A stretch of 64,000 nt of DNA. Source: Thalassolituus maritimus (GTDB lineage Bacteria; Pseudomonadota; Gammaproteobacteria; Pseudomonadales; Oceanobacteraceae). The position numbers and the translations under genes were made by a program. The notes beneath the pieces are model-generated. The model searched no databases, was not told the origin of the DNA, and saw only the letters and a list, made by a program, of their open reading frames with translations. Location of the stretch: contig CAJWBH010000002.1 in the NCBI GenBank assembly GCA_913019975.1, positions 62,001-126,000 on the forward strand, in the 5' to 3' direction. Positions 18,983-27,749 of this stretch are shown here, in pieces (position 1 is the stretch's first letter; each line of letters starts with the position of its first letter).

Positions 18983-20224
18983 ATGAAAAAGCTACTTCTG
19001 ACAGTGTCTGCGTTGCTGGCAGGCGCGGGGGCTTCCCCTCTGGTGAGTGCGCTCGACTTGTCGCTTGAGGCGGGTATTGAAGGACGTCGCTTCCTGGAGT
19101 CCGGTGCTTACAGCGGGCAGGTCGATGATCAATGGTCACTGACGTTGCAGCCTGAAGTCGTCTGGGATGCAGAATCTGGCAACGGTCGTTTCACTTTCGT
19201 ACCTTTTTATCGCAAAGATTTTGCAGATGATGAGCGAACGCACGGTGATATCCGTGAAGCCATGTTCATGACGTGGAATGGCCCATGGGAGCTGCGCGCT
19301 GGTATAGGTAAAGTATTCTGGGGCGTTACTGAGTCTCTGCATCTTGTTGATGTCATTAACCAGACAGACTATGTAGAAGCCATTGATGGCGATCAGAAAC
19401 TGGGTCAGCCAATGATCCAGGGGATCTGGTTGTCTGACGTTGGTACCTGGGAGGCCTTCGTACTGCCCGGCTTCCGGGAACGTACATTTCCGGGCGAAGC
19501 AGGGCGCTATCGCACCGAGCTTCTGGTCAGCGGTGATGCTGAATACCAGGCCGACGAAGAGCAGCAGCATGTTGATCTGGCGGCACGTTGGTCTTACGTT
19601 TCTGAGCTGAACGGGTATCCACTGGATCTGACGGCGTCTGTATTCCGCGGTACATCGCGCGATCCTTTGTTGGCTCCTCAGGTGGAAGTCGTCAACAGTG
19701 TGCTCACGCTGACTGAGCTGGTGCCGTACTACGCTATGCAGAATCAGATCGGTTCTACCATACAGTTTGCGCCTGAAGGTTGGTTGCTTAAGGCAGAACT
19801 GTTGTATCGCGATTATCAGCTTGATGCCTTACCGGGTGGGATAGAGGTCAAAGATCAGACCGCAGCCGTTGGTGGTTTTGAATACACTCTGGTTGGCCCG
19901 TTTGGAAATGCGGCTGATCTTGGCTTACTTGCCGAGTATCAGTACGACAGCCGTGGTGCAGAGTATTCTGACGCCCAGAATGATCTGTTCTTAGGCACGC
20001 GTTATGTTTTCAATGACATGGCGTCGAGTGAAATTCTTGCGGGTATTACACAAGATCTCGATTATACGGGCACTCGTTTATTTCTGCTGGAAGCCAATAC
20101 CCGGTTAAATCCGTCGATGACGATTGATGCGACTATTACTTTGGTAACAGCAGAGGAGGAGTCACTTGCGAGCATTTTCCGCCGAGATGATACCTTCGAA
20201 GTGGCGCTAAACTTTTTCTTCTGA
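18983..20224 (+). CDS. Predicted outer-membrane beta-barrel protein of the MMPL operon
   Basis: 413 residues, signal peptide cleaved around residue 23 (VSA-LDL). The mature part has regularly alternating aromatic strands and ends in VALNFFF, the C-terminal aromatic signal recognised by the BAM machinery. It resembles DUF1302-type barrels, but I cannot assign the family firmly. It begins 9 bases after the LolA-like gene, so it is the last gene of the operon. It could be the outer-membrane receptor or exit for cargo moved by the MMPL protein and the LolA-like carrier. Confidence 0.75.
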   Translation: MKKLLLTVSALLAGAGASPLVSALDLSLEAGIEGRRFLESGAYSGQVDDQWSLTLQPEVVWDAESGNGRFTFVPFYRKDFADDERTHGDIREAMFMTWNGPWELRAGIGKVFWGVTESLHLVDVINQTDYVEAIDGDQKLGQPMIQGIWLSDVGTWEAFVLPGFRERTFPGEAGRYRTELLVSGDAEYQADEEQQHVDLAARWSYVSELNGYPLDLTASVFRGTSRDPLLAPQVEVVNSVLTLTELVPYYAMQNQIGSTIQFAPEGWLLKAELLYRDYQLDALPGGIEVKDQTAAVGGFEYTLVGPFGNAADLGLLAEYQYDSRGAEYSDAQNDLFLGTRYVFNDMASSEILAGITQDLDYTGTRLFLLEANTRLNPSMTIDATITLVTAEEESLASIFRRDDTFEVALNFFF

Positions 20225-20236
20225 TGCCATTCTGCA

Positions 20237-20261
20237 CTGGCGGCCTGTCGAGGGCCGTCAG
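20237..20261 (+). terminator. Possible terminator hairpin of the MMPL operon
   Basis: Stem CTGGCGGCC / GGCCGTCAG with one mismatch and a 7-base loop, 13 bases past the stop of the barrel gene. There is no T-run, so it may only slow transcription or protect the 3' end. Confidence 0.35.
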
Positions 20262-20345
20262 AGGCGGTAAAGAAGGGTAAAATGCAATATCAGTCGCTCT
20301 GCTGAGGCTCTATCATTGGGCTCAGATTATTATGGAGCTTCTTCC

Positions 20346-21755
20346 GTGAGCGGCCCCCCTTCCTACCTCTCTGGCCGGTCGACAAGACTGGCATCCCGGC
20401 TACTTCTGCTTTCTTCTGCCGTCATGGCAGTGCAGGGGTGCAGCAGCGTTGCTGTATCAGAACCTGACCCCATCGTTCTTCCCGATACCTTCACTGATCA
20501 ACAACAGGTCTTACCTGCGGTCGATTGGTGGACGACGTTTAACGACAGTGAACTGAATGAGTACGTCAATGATGCTCTGCAAGGCAATTACAGCCTACAG
20601 GCTGCAGAGGCGCGTTTGCGTCAGAGCCTGGCACAGTTACGGGGCTCGCGCAGTGATTACTATCCGGAAGTTAATGCAGAGCTTGGAAAAAGCCGGCAAT
20701 GGACCAGTGAAGACTCAACCACGGATACCTGGTCAGCCGGCTTAACCGCCAGTTATGAAATTGACCTATGGGGTGGCATTCGTGCGGGAGCAGCTCAGTC
20801 CCGCTTCAGTGCCGATGCCAGTGAAGCGGCGTATCGTACGTTGGCTAATACAGTAGCGGGTGAAGTCTCGACCTATTGGTTGGGGTTGCGTGTTCAGGCC
20901 GGAAAGCTGCGTCTTCTCGAAGACCAGAAGCAACGTCTCGCAACTGCGCTTAAGGTAGTCGAAGGTCGTAAGCGTCGCGGTCAGGCAGCACTGACAGATG
21001 TCTGGCAACAACAGCAGCTGGTTGAGTCACTGAGTGTTGATATCATCGAAGCTGAAGCACAGCGTGATATCTATCTGCAACAGCTTGCTCTCTGGCTGGG
21101 TCGTGGGCAGGCGCCTATAACGGCTGATATGGTGTCTGACCTGACGCCAGTTCCTCAGCCTGATATGGCACTGAATAACGTTCCTCTGGAAGCCCTGAAA
21201 GCACGCCCGGATGTTCAGGAAGCGTACGCCAGGCTTCAGGCGGCCAGTGCCGGTGTGGCGGTTGCCGCCGCGAACCGTTATCCCCGTTTTTCCCTCTCAG
21301 CAAGTTATCGCGATAGTGACGCAGACTTCAGCCAACTGTTTGATAACTGGGTCGCCAATCTTGCCGGCTCTCTGGTGTTGCCGATCATCGATGGCGCCGG
21401 TCGTCGAGCAGAAGTCGACCGGCAGAAAGCAGCGGAGCAGGAGGCTCTGGCAGATTACAGTCAGACCGTACTTGAAGCCGCTCAGGAAGTTCAGCAGGCG
21501 CTGGTAGAAGAGCAGCGGTACCTGAAGACGCTACAAAGCCTGACGGACCAACTTGAACTTGCACGAAAAACTCTCGAGCTACAGGATTACTACTACGCGC
21601 GTGGTCAGATTGATTTTCTCGATCTGCTCAACGCCCAGCAAGAACTCCTGAGCCTCGAATCCCAGCAATTGACTGCCCGCTGGAACCTTACTCAATCAAG
21701 AATTCAATTATACAAAGCCGTTAGTCACGGCAGATTCGGAGAAACCGACGCATGA
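20346..21755 (+). CDS. NodT-family outer-membrane efflux lipoprotein
   Basis: 469 residues from the GTG at 20346 (GGAG 8 bases upstream); a TTG at 20316 is in frame but lacks a good site. The signal peptide ends in AVQG-C32, a lipobox. It is a TolC-like trimeric channel: two repeats of long helices, with NGxYDIDLWG-type wording as ASYEIDLWGGIRAG, and LPIIDGAGRRAEV in the second half. It overlaps the HlyD gene by 4 bases, forming a complete tripartite NodT-HlyD-RND pump. Confidence 0.9.
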   Translation: MSGPPSYLSGRSTRLASRLLLLSSAVMAVQGCSSVAVSEPDPIVLPDTFTDQQQVLPAVDWWTTFNDSELNEYVNDALQGNYSLQAAEARLRQSLAQLRGSRSDYYPEVNAELGKSRQWTSEDSTTDTWSAGLTASYEIDLWGGIRAGAAQSRFSADASEAAYRTLANTVAGEVSTYWLGLRVQAGKLRLLEDQKQRLATALKVVEGRKRRGQAALTDVWQQQQLVESLSVDIIEAEAQRDIYLQQLALWLGRGQAPITADMVSDLTPVPQPDMALNNVPLEALKARPDVQEAYARLQAASAGVAVAAANRYPRFSLSASYRDSDADFSQLFDNWVANLAGSLVLPIIDGAGRRAEVDRQKAAEQEALADYSQTVLEAAQEVQQALVEEQRYLKTLQSLTDQLELARKTLELQDYYYARGQIDFLDLLNAQQELLSLESQQLTARWNLTQSRIQLYKAVSHGRFGETDA

Positions 21756-22939
21756 CCGATCGTAAGAAAAACCTGGCATTAGCCGGTGTCAGTATTCTTA
21801 TTATTCTTGCGAGTTTCGGCGCGTGGAAACTCATTCAGGATACGGCGCCTAAGCCGGGTAAAAAAGAGCGGGAAAAAATAGCGCGGCTTGTAGATGCAGA
21901 GCCGCTTGAGAAAGTGGCTTCCCGTGCGTCGTGGCAAACTGGCGGTGCGGTAACAGCGTCCGACAGTGTGACTCTGGTTGCTCAGGTAAGCGGAAGAGTG
22001 GAACAGGTCTCAGCTCAGGCGGTGCCCGGTGCGCTGTTAAAAAAAGGCGCGTTACTGGCGCAGCTTGAGAAGGGTGATTATGAATTAGCACTGGAACAGG
22101 CTCAGGCAACACTGGCTCAGGCGAAAGCGGCACTGGCAATTGAAGAAGGGCAGGTCAGCCTTGCTCAGGAAGAGTACGCACTTTCAGGCACCGAACTGTC
22201 GACGTCCGACCGTGCGCTGGTTCTGCGTGAGCCTCAGCTTCAGGTTGCTGAGGCCGATATGGCCAGTGCTGAAGCTGCTGTAAAACAGGCAAAAATTAAT
22301 CTGGCTCGTACCGAAATCCGTATGCCATTTGACGGTCGCTTAAGTTCGCGCGCGGTCAGCCCGGGCAGCTATGCCAGTGCCGGTAGCGAACTCTTTTCGG
22401 CCGTTGCAACTTCTGAGTTCTGGGTCGAAGCGAAACTCCCGCGATCTTTCTTGCCGCTTCTGGATCGTGATCACGAGGTGATCGTATCTCACTCCGCCTG
22501 GGGTAAGAAAACCCGGACGGCTTCTATTCTGAACGTGCTACCGGGTGTCGATAGTGGTGACCGTCAGGCGCGCGTTATTTTATCACTCAAGAGCCCTCTG
22601 GACCCAGAGTATGGCCCGATCGTTCTGGTGAATGATTTTGTCACACTGACGCTGGCGGGTCGGGAGTTTGACGATGCCTATCAGGTACGTCGTGATCGCG
22701 TTAATGACGACGGCAGTGTTTGGGTGATTAATGATCTGAAGCTACGCAAACGACAGCCCGAACTTCTTTATTCCGGGCGTGACTTTGTTTGGTTCTCTGG
22801 AGGCTTTGGGCCGGGCGATCAGCTGCTGGCCAGTCAGGTTGATGCCGCGGTTGAGGGTATGCCTGTGCGGGTTTCAGGGCAGAATACTGATCTGAATCTA
22901 GGCCAGAAATCTGACGGATTTGCAGGAGATCAGCCATGA
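21752..22939 (+). CDS. RND efflux periplasmic adaptor (HlyD/MFP family)
   Basis: 395 residues. A single N-terminal membrane anchor (about 8-26) is followed by the split lipoyl domain (VTLVAQVSGRVEQVSAQAV and RTEIRMPFDGRLSSRAV) around a helical hairpin (about 110-180, rich in QA and AE pairs). It bridges the RND permease and the NodT channel. It overlaps both neighbours by 4 bases (ATGA). Confidence 0.92.
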   Translation: MTDRKKNLALAGVSILIILASFGAWKLIQDTAPKPGKKEREKIARLVDAEPLEKVASRASWQTGGAVTASDSVTLVAQVSGRVEQVSAQAVPGALLKKGALLAQLEKGDYELALEQAQATLAQAKAALAIEEGQVSLAQEEYALSGTELSTSDRALVLREPQLQVAEADMASAEAAVKQAKINLARTEIRMPFDGRLSSRAVSPGSYASAGSELFSAVATSEFWVEAKLPRSFLPLLDRDHEVIVSHSAWGKKTRTASILNVLPGVDSGDRQARVILSLKSPLDPEYGPIVLVNDFVTLTLAGREFDDAYQVRRDRVNDDGSVWVINDLKLRKRQPELLYSGRDFVWFSGGFGPGDQLLASQVDAAVEGMPVRVSGQNTDLNLGQKSDGFAGDQP

Positions 22940-25900
22940 TCAATAAGGCTGGGCCAGTTTCCTGGATGGCGCGACATGGGGTTGCGCCCAATCTGCTGAT
23001 GGCATTTCTGATCATTGGCGGAATTCTGATGTCGTTGGCAATTCGTAAGGAATTTATCCCGAGTACTGAAGCCGATTATGTTTCGGTGAATGTTGCCTAT
23101 CCGGGAGCGACGCCTTCAGAGATGGAGCAGGGCGTTGTCTTACCGATTGAAAATGAACTGACGGGCCTCGATGGCCTGAAAGAAATTACGTCGACGGCTG
23201 CTCAAGGCGCTGCCCGTGTTTCTGTCGAGATTGAGAACAGCGGCGATCGTCAGAAAGCGTATCAGGATATTCAGCAGGCAGTCAGTAACATCAGTAGCTT
23301 TCCGGCGGGTATCGAGCGTCCTGTAGTTAGTTTGTCCGGCCATTCTATTGATGTTATGGACATCAAACTCTTTGGCCCTCTGAGTAAATTTGAACTGAAG
23401 AAGCTCGCCGAGCAGATACGTAATGATTTACTGGCGGCGCCAGAAATTACCAACGTTGAAGTTAAAGGTACGCCTGATGAAGAACTGCACGTTGAGATCT
23501 CTCAGGCAACACTTGAATCTTATGGCCTGACCCTTCAGCAGGTGGCGAATACTATTGCTGCCAACGCCATCGAGCAGAGCGCCGGTACGGTTCGTACCAG
23601 TGGCGGCGATATTCTGCTGACGCTGGATAATCGTATTTATTGGGCGGATGAATTCAGTAAGTTGCCTGTGATCAGTGATGACTCTGGTGTGCTTTTACAG
23701 CTTGGTGATATCGCTACTATTTCTGATGGCTTTGGCGATTCCAACCGTGAAGTGACGTATAACGGTAACCCTTCCATCGGACTGGATATTTACCGCAGCG
23801 AAAACCAGACGCCTTTCACCGTCACCGAAGCCGCGTATCGGCAAATGGAAGAAATCAAAACCCGATTACCTCCGGGTGTTGAACTGATCGTTACTGATGA
23901 CGATGGTGAAACGTATAACCAGCGTGTTGGTCTGTTGATGAAAAATGCCGCCATTGGTCTGGTGCTGGTTCTTGTATTGCTGAGTCTGTTTCTGGAATAT
24001 CGTCTCGCCTTCTGGGTGACGATGGGTATCCCAACGGCGTTCTTAGGCGCCTTGCTGTTAATTCCAGCGGCCGATGTATCCATCAATATGATCTCGATGT
24101 TCGCCTTTATTATTGCGCTCGGGATTGTCGTTGATGACGCCATTATTGCCGGTGAAAATATCTTTGAGCATATGCAGCAGGGCATGGCATTTCCTGATGC
24201 CGCAGTGCAGGGGGCGAGAGAAGTCGCCGTGCCTCTGGCGTTCGCCATTCTGACCAACGTCGCAGCATTTTTACCGATTCTTGCGTTGCCGGGGATGATG
24301 GGGAAACTGTTCCTTGCGATCCCCGTGGTTGTTATCAGCTGCTTCCTGATATCTTGGATTGAAGCTCTGTTCATTCTGCCTACACACCTTGCGAATTTGA
24401 AAAAGAAGCCGAAAGATGCGCCACTGAACTTTCTGGAAAAAATTCAACGGAATGTCGACAGTAAGCTTGGTTACTTCATCAACGAAATTTACCAGCCGAT
24501 ATTACGCCGTGCAGTTCGTGCGCCCGGCCTGACCTTCGCAGTAGCATTTTTCTTTCTGATGATCGCGATGGCATGGGCTGCAAGCGGCCGCATGGGCTTC
24601 AGCATGTTCCCGCGTCTTGAGGGTGAGTTTGTTGTTGCTACGGTCGAACTACCGTCAAATGCACCTCTGCAACAGGCGACGGATGTGCGCAAAAAACTTG
24701 AGCGGGATCTTCGCACCGTTGTTGCGCCATTCGAAGCTGACGGGACTGAGTTCTTATTAAGTATTGAGGGCGACGTCAATGGCACCAGTGTAGAGGTCGA
24801 AGGGCAACTGGTTGACTCAGATGCGCGACCAATTCCTGCAGCAGAACTGGTGAATTTATGGCGTGAAGAAATCGGTGAAATTGCGGGTGTTCGTAGCCTG
24901 ACATTTGACTCTGAGCGCGGCGGCGGCCCTTCTGGGGGCGCGGGCCTGACGGTCGAGCTTCGTGGTAGCCATACCGATGTTCTGGAGCGAGCCAGTGAAG
25001 ATATGGCGAATGCTCTGGCGGGTATTACTGGGGTTAAAGACATTGCGAATGGATTTAACAGCGGGAAGCCTGAGTGGGATGTGGAGTTGACCGATCAGGG
25101 GCGCAGTCTGGGGCTTGAGGCCGACGATGTGGCGGCACAGATTCGGGCGGCGATATACGGCTCGCGTGCATTACGTCAGCAGCGCGGCAACAGTGAAGTC
25201 ACGGTACTGGTGCGTTTGCCGGAAGAAGAGCGTAGCCGAGCCGCGGATATTGAGCGCTTACGTATTCTGACGCCGTCTGGAAGCTACGTACCTCTGGCAG
25301 AAGTCGCGATACTTGAGAAGGGCGTATCGCCGTCATCCATATCACGACGCAACGGTCGCCAGATTGTGAACGTAACGGCGAACGTCGAGCCGAGAGAACA
25401 GGTGCCTGCGGTAATGAGTTTGTTGCAGGAGAGTATTTTTCCGGACATGCGTTCGCGCTATCCCGGCGTTGATTTCGGCTTCCAGGGGCGTCAGGCTGAA
25501 ACTCAGGAAAGCATGTCGTCACTCAAGCTTTATGGCTTTTTCTCTATGCTGCTGATTTATGTCTTGCTGGCGATCCCGTTCAGAAGTTACTCGCAGCCTT
25601 TGCTGGTGATGGCGGTTATTCCCTTTGGTGCTGCAGGCGCCTTATACGGCCACCTGATGATGGGGTATGGCCTCAGCGTGATGAGTATTATGGGGATCGT
25701 TGCGCTGGCGGGTGTCGTGGTCAACGACAGCCTGATTCTGGTCGATTTTGCTAACCGGCAGCGCCGAGACAAGAAAATGAACGCGCATGACGCGATTATT
25801 TCGGCGGGCATCCGTCGTTTCCGACCGATTCTGCTTACAACACTGACGACCTTTGGTGGACTTGCGCCTATGGTGTTCGAGACTTCGCGTCAGGCGCAGT

Positions 25901-26100
25901 TTATTGCACCCATGGCGGTATCTCTTGGGTTCGGCATTTTGTTCACGACCTTCGTCTGTCTTCTGGTTCTGCCAGCGCTCTACATCATGTTAAGTAACGT
26001 GCTGGATAAGCTGGGATTGAGTGATGTCGAAGGTAATGATTCGGCGGAGAATAGTGAGTTCGCTGATATTGAGCCTCAGGACGCGACAGTAAAAGCCTGA
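22936..26100 (+). CDS. RND efflux permease, AcrB/HAE family
   Basis: 1054 residues, full length. Twelve membrane helices in two blocks (about 12-30, 335-480, then 525-545 and 860-1020) with two large periplasmic loops. TM4 has GIVVDDAIIAGENI with the Asp pair needed for proton relay. The repeated PGATPSEMEQGVVLPIE segment near residue 55 is typical. It exports amphiphilic compounds by proton antiport with the upstream adaptor and channel. Last gene of the operon; it converges on the histidine kinase gene, with only 12 bases between stops. Confidence 0.95.
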   Translation: MINKAGPVSWMARHGVAPNLLMAFLIIGGILMSLAIRKEFIPSTEADYVSVNVAYPGATPSEMEQGVVLPIENELTGLDGLKEITSTAAQGAARVSVEIENSGDRQKAYQDIQQAVSNISSFPAGIERPVVSLSGHSIDVMDIKLFGPLSKFELKKLAEQIRNDLLAAPEITNVEVKGTPDEELHVEISQATLESYGLTLQQVANTIAANAIEQSAGTVRTSGGDILLTLDNRIYWADEFSKLPVISDDSGVLLQLGDIATISDGFGDSNREVTYNGNPSIGLDIYRSENQTPFTVTEAAYRQMEEIKTRLPPGVELIVTDDDGETYNQRVGLLMKNAAIGLVLVLVLLSLFLEYRLAFWVTMGIPTAFLGALLLIPAADVSINMISMFAFIIALGIVVDDAIIAGENIFEHMQQGMAFPDAAVQGAREVAVPLAFAILTNVAAFLPILALPGMMGKLFLAIPVVVISCFLISWIEALFILPTHLANLKKKPKDAPLNFLEKIQRNVDSKLGYFINEIYQPILRRAVRAPGLTFAVAFFFLMIAMAWAASGRMGFSMFPRLEGEFVVATVELPSNAPLQQATDVRKKLERDLRTVVAPFEADGTEFLLSIEGDVNGTSVEVEGQLVDSDARPIPAAELVNLWREEIGEIAGVRSLTFDSERGGGPSGGAGLTVELRGSHTDVLERASEDMANALAGITGVKDIANGFNSGKPEWDVELTDQGRSLGLEADDVAAQIRAAIYGSRALRQQRGNSEVTVLVRLPEEERSRAADIERLRILTPSGSYVPLAEVAILEKGVSPSSISRRNGRQIVNVTANVEPREQVPAVMSLLQESIFPDMRSRYPGVDFGFQGRQAETQESMSSLKLYGFFSMLLIYVLLAIPFRSYSQPLLVMAVIPFGAAGALYGHLMMGYGLSVMSIMGIVALAGVVVNDSLILVDFANRQRRDKKMNAHDAIISAGIRRFRPILLTTLTTFGGLAPMVFETSRQAQFIAPMAVSLGFGILFTTFVCLLVLPALYIMLSNVLDKLGLSDVEGNDSAENSEFADIEPQDATVKA

Positions 26101-26112
26101 TCGCGCAAGAAA

Positions 26113-27693
26113 TCAGTAAATAGCCTGGCGGCCTTTATCGCGCCGCTTGGCTTTACTGATTGGCATGACCATGCGGAAGTGCACACCGGTGTCTGACGGC
26201 TCTATATTGATATCGCCCTTCATGCGCTGTTTGATAATGTTGTAAACCAGATGCATACCCAGTCCAGTACCACCGTCGCTGCGGCAGGTCGTGAACATTG
26301 GCTCAAATATTCTTTTCGCAGCTTCACGGCTAAGGCCGATACCGTCGTCCTGATAATCCATGATCAGGTTGTCTGAATCTTCTTTTATCGTAATGACAAC
26401 AAGGCCCTCAGCCCGACCTGAAAAACCATGTTTCAGCGAGTTTGTGATGAGGTTAGTCAGTATCTGAGTGATCGCTGTTGGGGATGCCTGTATGCAGATA
26501 TCCACAGGGCAATTAACCCGGATTTCGTACGGGTGATTACGCAACATAGGCGACAGGCTGCGGAGCAGATCTGCAATGGTTTTGTGAATATAAATCCAGT
26601 CGTTATCGTCATTTATATGACCTGCTGATACGGATTTAAAACTCTTCATCAGGCTGGTGGCACGGCGCAGATTTTCTCTCAGTAGTTCCAGGCTCTCGGA
26701 AACCCGCGACCATTCTTCCGTTTTGGCCAGCTCGGGATATTCAGCGATGACCGCCTGTACGTCATTACGAAGACACGACTCCATCGTCAGGCATAGCCCC
26801 AGCGGGGTCTCTATCTCGTGACCAATACCAGCGATCATACCGCCGAGCGCGGATTGTTTTTCCGCTTCGATAAGTTGGGACTGAGTGGTGTTCAGTTCGT
26901 CGACGGTCTGATTGAGCTGTGCAATGGTTTCTGACAGGTGCTCGGTACGTTCCTCGACCCTGTCTTCAAGCTCGGTGTTCGCTTTACTTAACTGATGTTG
27001 AGCCAGCTTGTTGCGCTCAAGCTCCTTAATCAGCTGCTCGTTGAGTTCACGAAAGGCCACCATCAGTTGATCGACGTCGTCCATGGACCGGCTTGGGCTG
27101 ATATCGACTGGTGTCAGTATGCCGTGTTCAATCCGATTGTTTACAGCCCGTGCCAGTTTGGTGATGCGTCGCGTGACAATCTGATGCAGTACGAGCACGA
27201 GGGCGCCTGCGAGTACCAATAGCAGGAGAAAAATACTGCCGATATAGGGTAAGGCATTCTCAAGCGCTTTCTGCCAGGGGCTGCCATTGAAATACGCAAC
27301 ACTGAGATCGCCGACCAGCAGTTCGTCGTAGTAAACCGGGATACGGGTAACGTGAGAATGGTATGGCCTTGTGCCGGCCTCAGCGCTGAAGTTCTCTGTG
27401 TCGACAGCGCGCACATAAGAGACCCCCGGGTCGCCCTGTAAACCGGCGACAAGAAGGCGTAGCTGCTGTTTGTCGTACTGCCAGAGAGCATGGGCAATAG
27501 CGGGTTTGAAGGTGTTCGTGATGCGCATCATTTCCTGATGCTCACGCTCAATTTCGCGTTCAAACTGAATACTGTAGAGCAGGGTGCCGGCAATACTGCC
27601 AACGAGGATTAGCGTCAGGCAGATATACAGAAACATCCGGCAGACGATGGACCGTCTGGCGGATGTTGATATCTTCTGGGGTTCCTGGCTCAC
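26113..27693 (-). CDS. Membrane sensor histidine kinase linked to an RND pump
   Basis: 526 residues. TM1 about 20-41, a periplasmic sensor of ~105 residues, TM2 about 150-170, a HAMP-like region (~170-225), a coiled coil (~225-285), then the kinase core. The H-box is GIGHEIETPLG with H292, a variant of the GHEINTPL type. The ATP domain has DYQDDGIGLS and GGTGLGMHLV. No response regulator is adjacent. It follows an RND permease gene by 56 bases on the same strand, so it may sense pump substrates or envelope stress and signal to a distant regulator. Confidence 0.88.
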   Translation of the reverse strand: MSQEPQKISTSARRSIVCRMFLYICLTLILVGSIAGTLLYSIQFEREIEREHQEMMRITNTFKPAIAHALWQYDKQQLRLLVAGLQGDPGVSYVRAVDTENFSAEAGTRPYHSHVTRIPVYYDELLVGDLSVAYFNGSPWQKALENALPYIGSIFLLLLVLAGALVLVLHQIVTRRITKLARAVNNRIEHGILTPVDISPSRSMDDVDQLMVAFRELNEQLIKELERNKLAQHQLSKANTELEDRVEERTEHLSETIAQLNQTVDELNTTQSQLIEAEKQSALGGMIAGIGHEIETPLGLCLTMESCLRNDVQAVIAEYPELAKTEEWSRVSESLELLRENLRRATSLMKSFKSVSAGHINDDNDWIYIHKTIADLLRSLSPMLRNHPYEIRVNCPVDICIQASPTAITQILTNLITNSLKHGFSGRAEGLVVITIKEDSDNLIMDYQDDGIGLSREAAKRIFEPMFTTCRSDGGTGLGMHLVYNIIKQRMKGDINIEPSDTGVHFRMVMPISKAKRRDKGRQAIY

Positions 27694-27749
27694 GCTGGCT
27701 CTTCCTTGTAATGCTGAGGCTTGCTTCCTGTTATTTCCAGCGGCAACGG

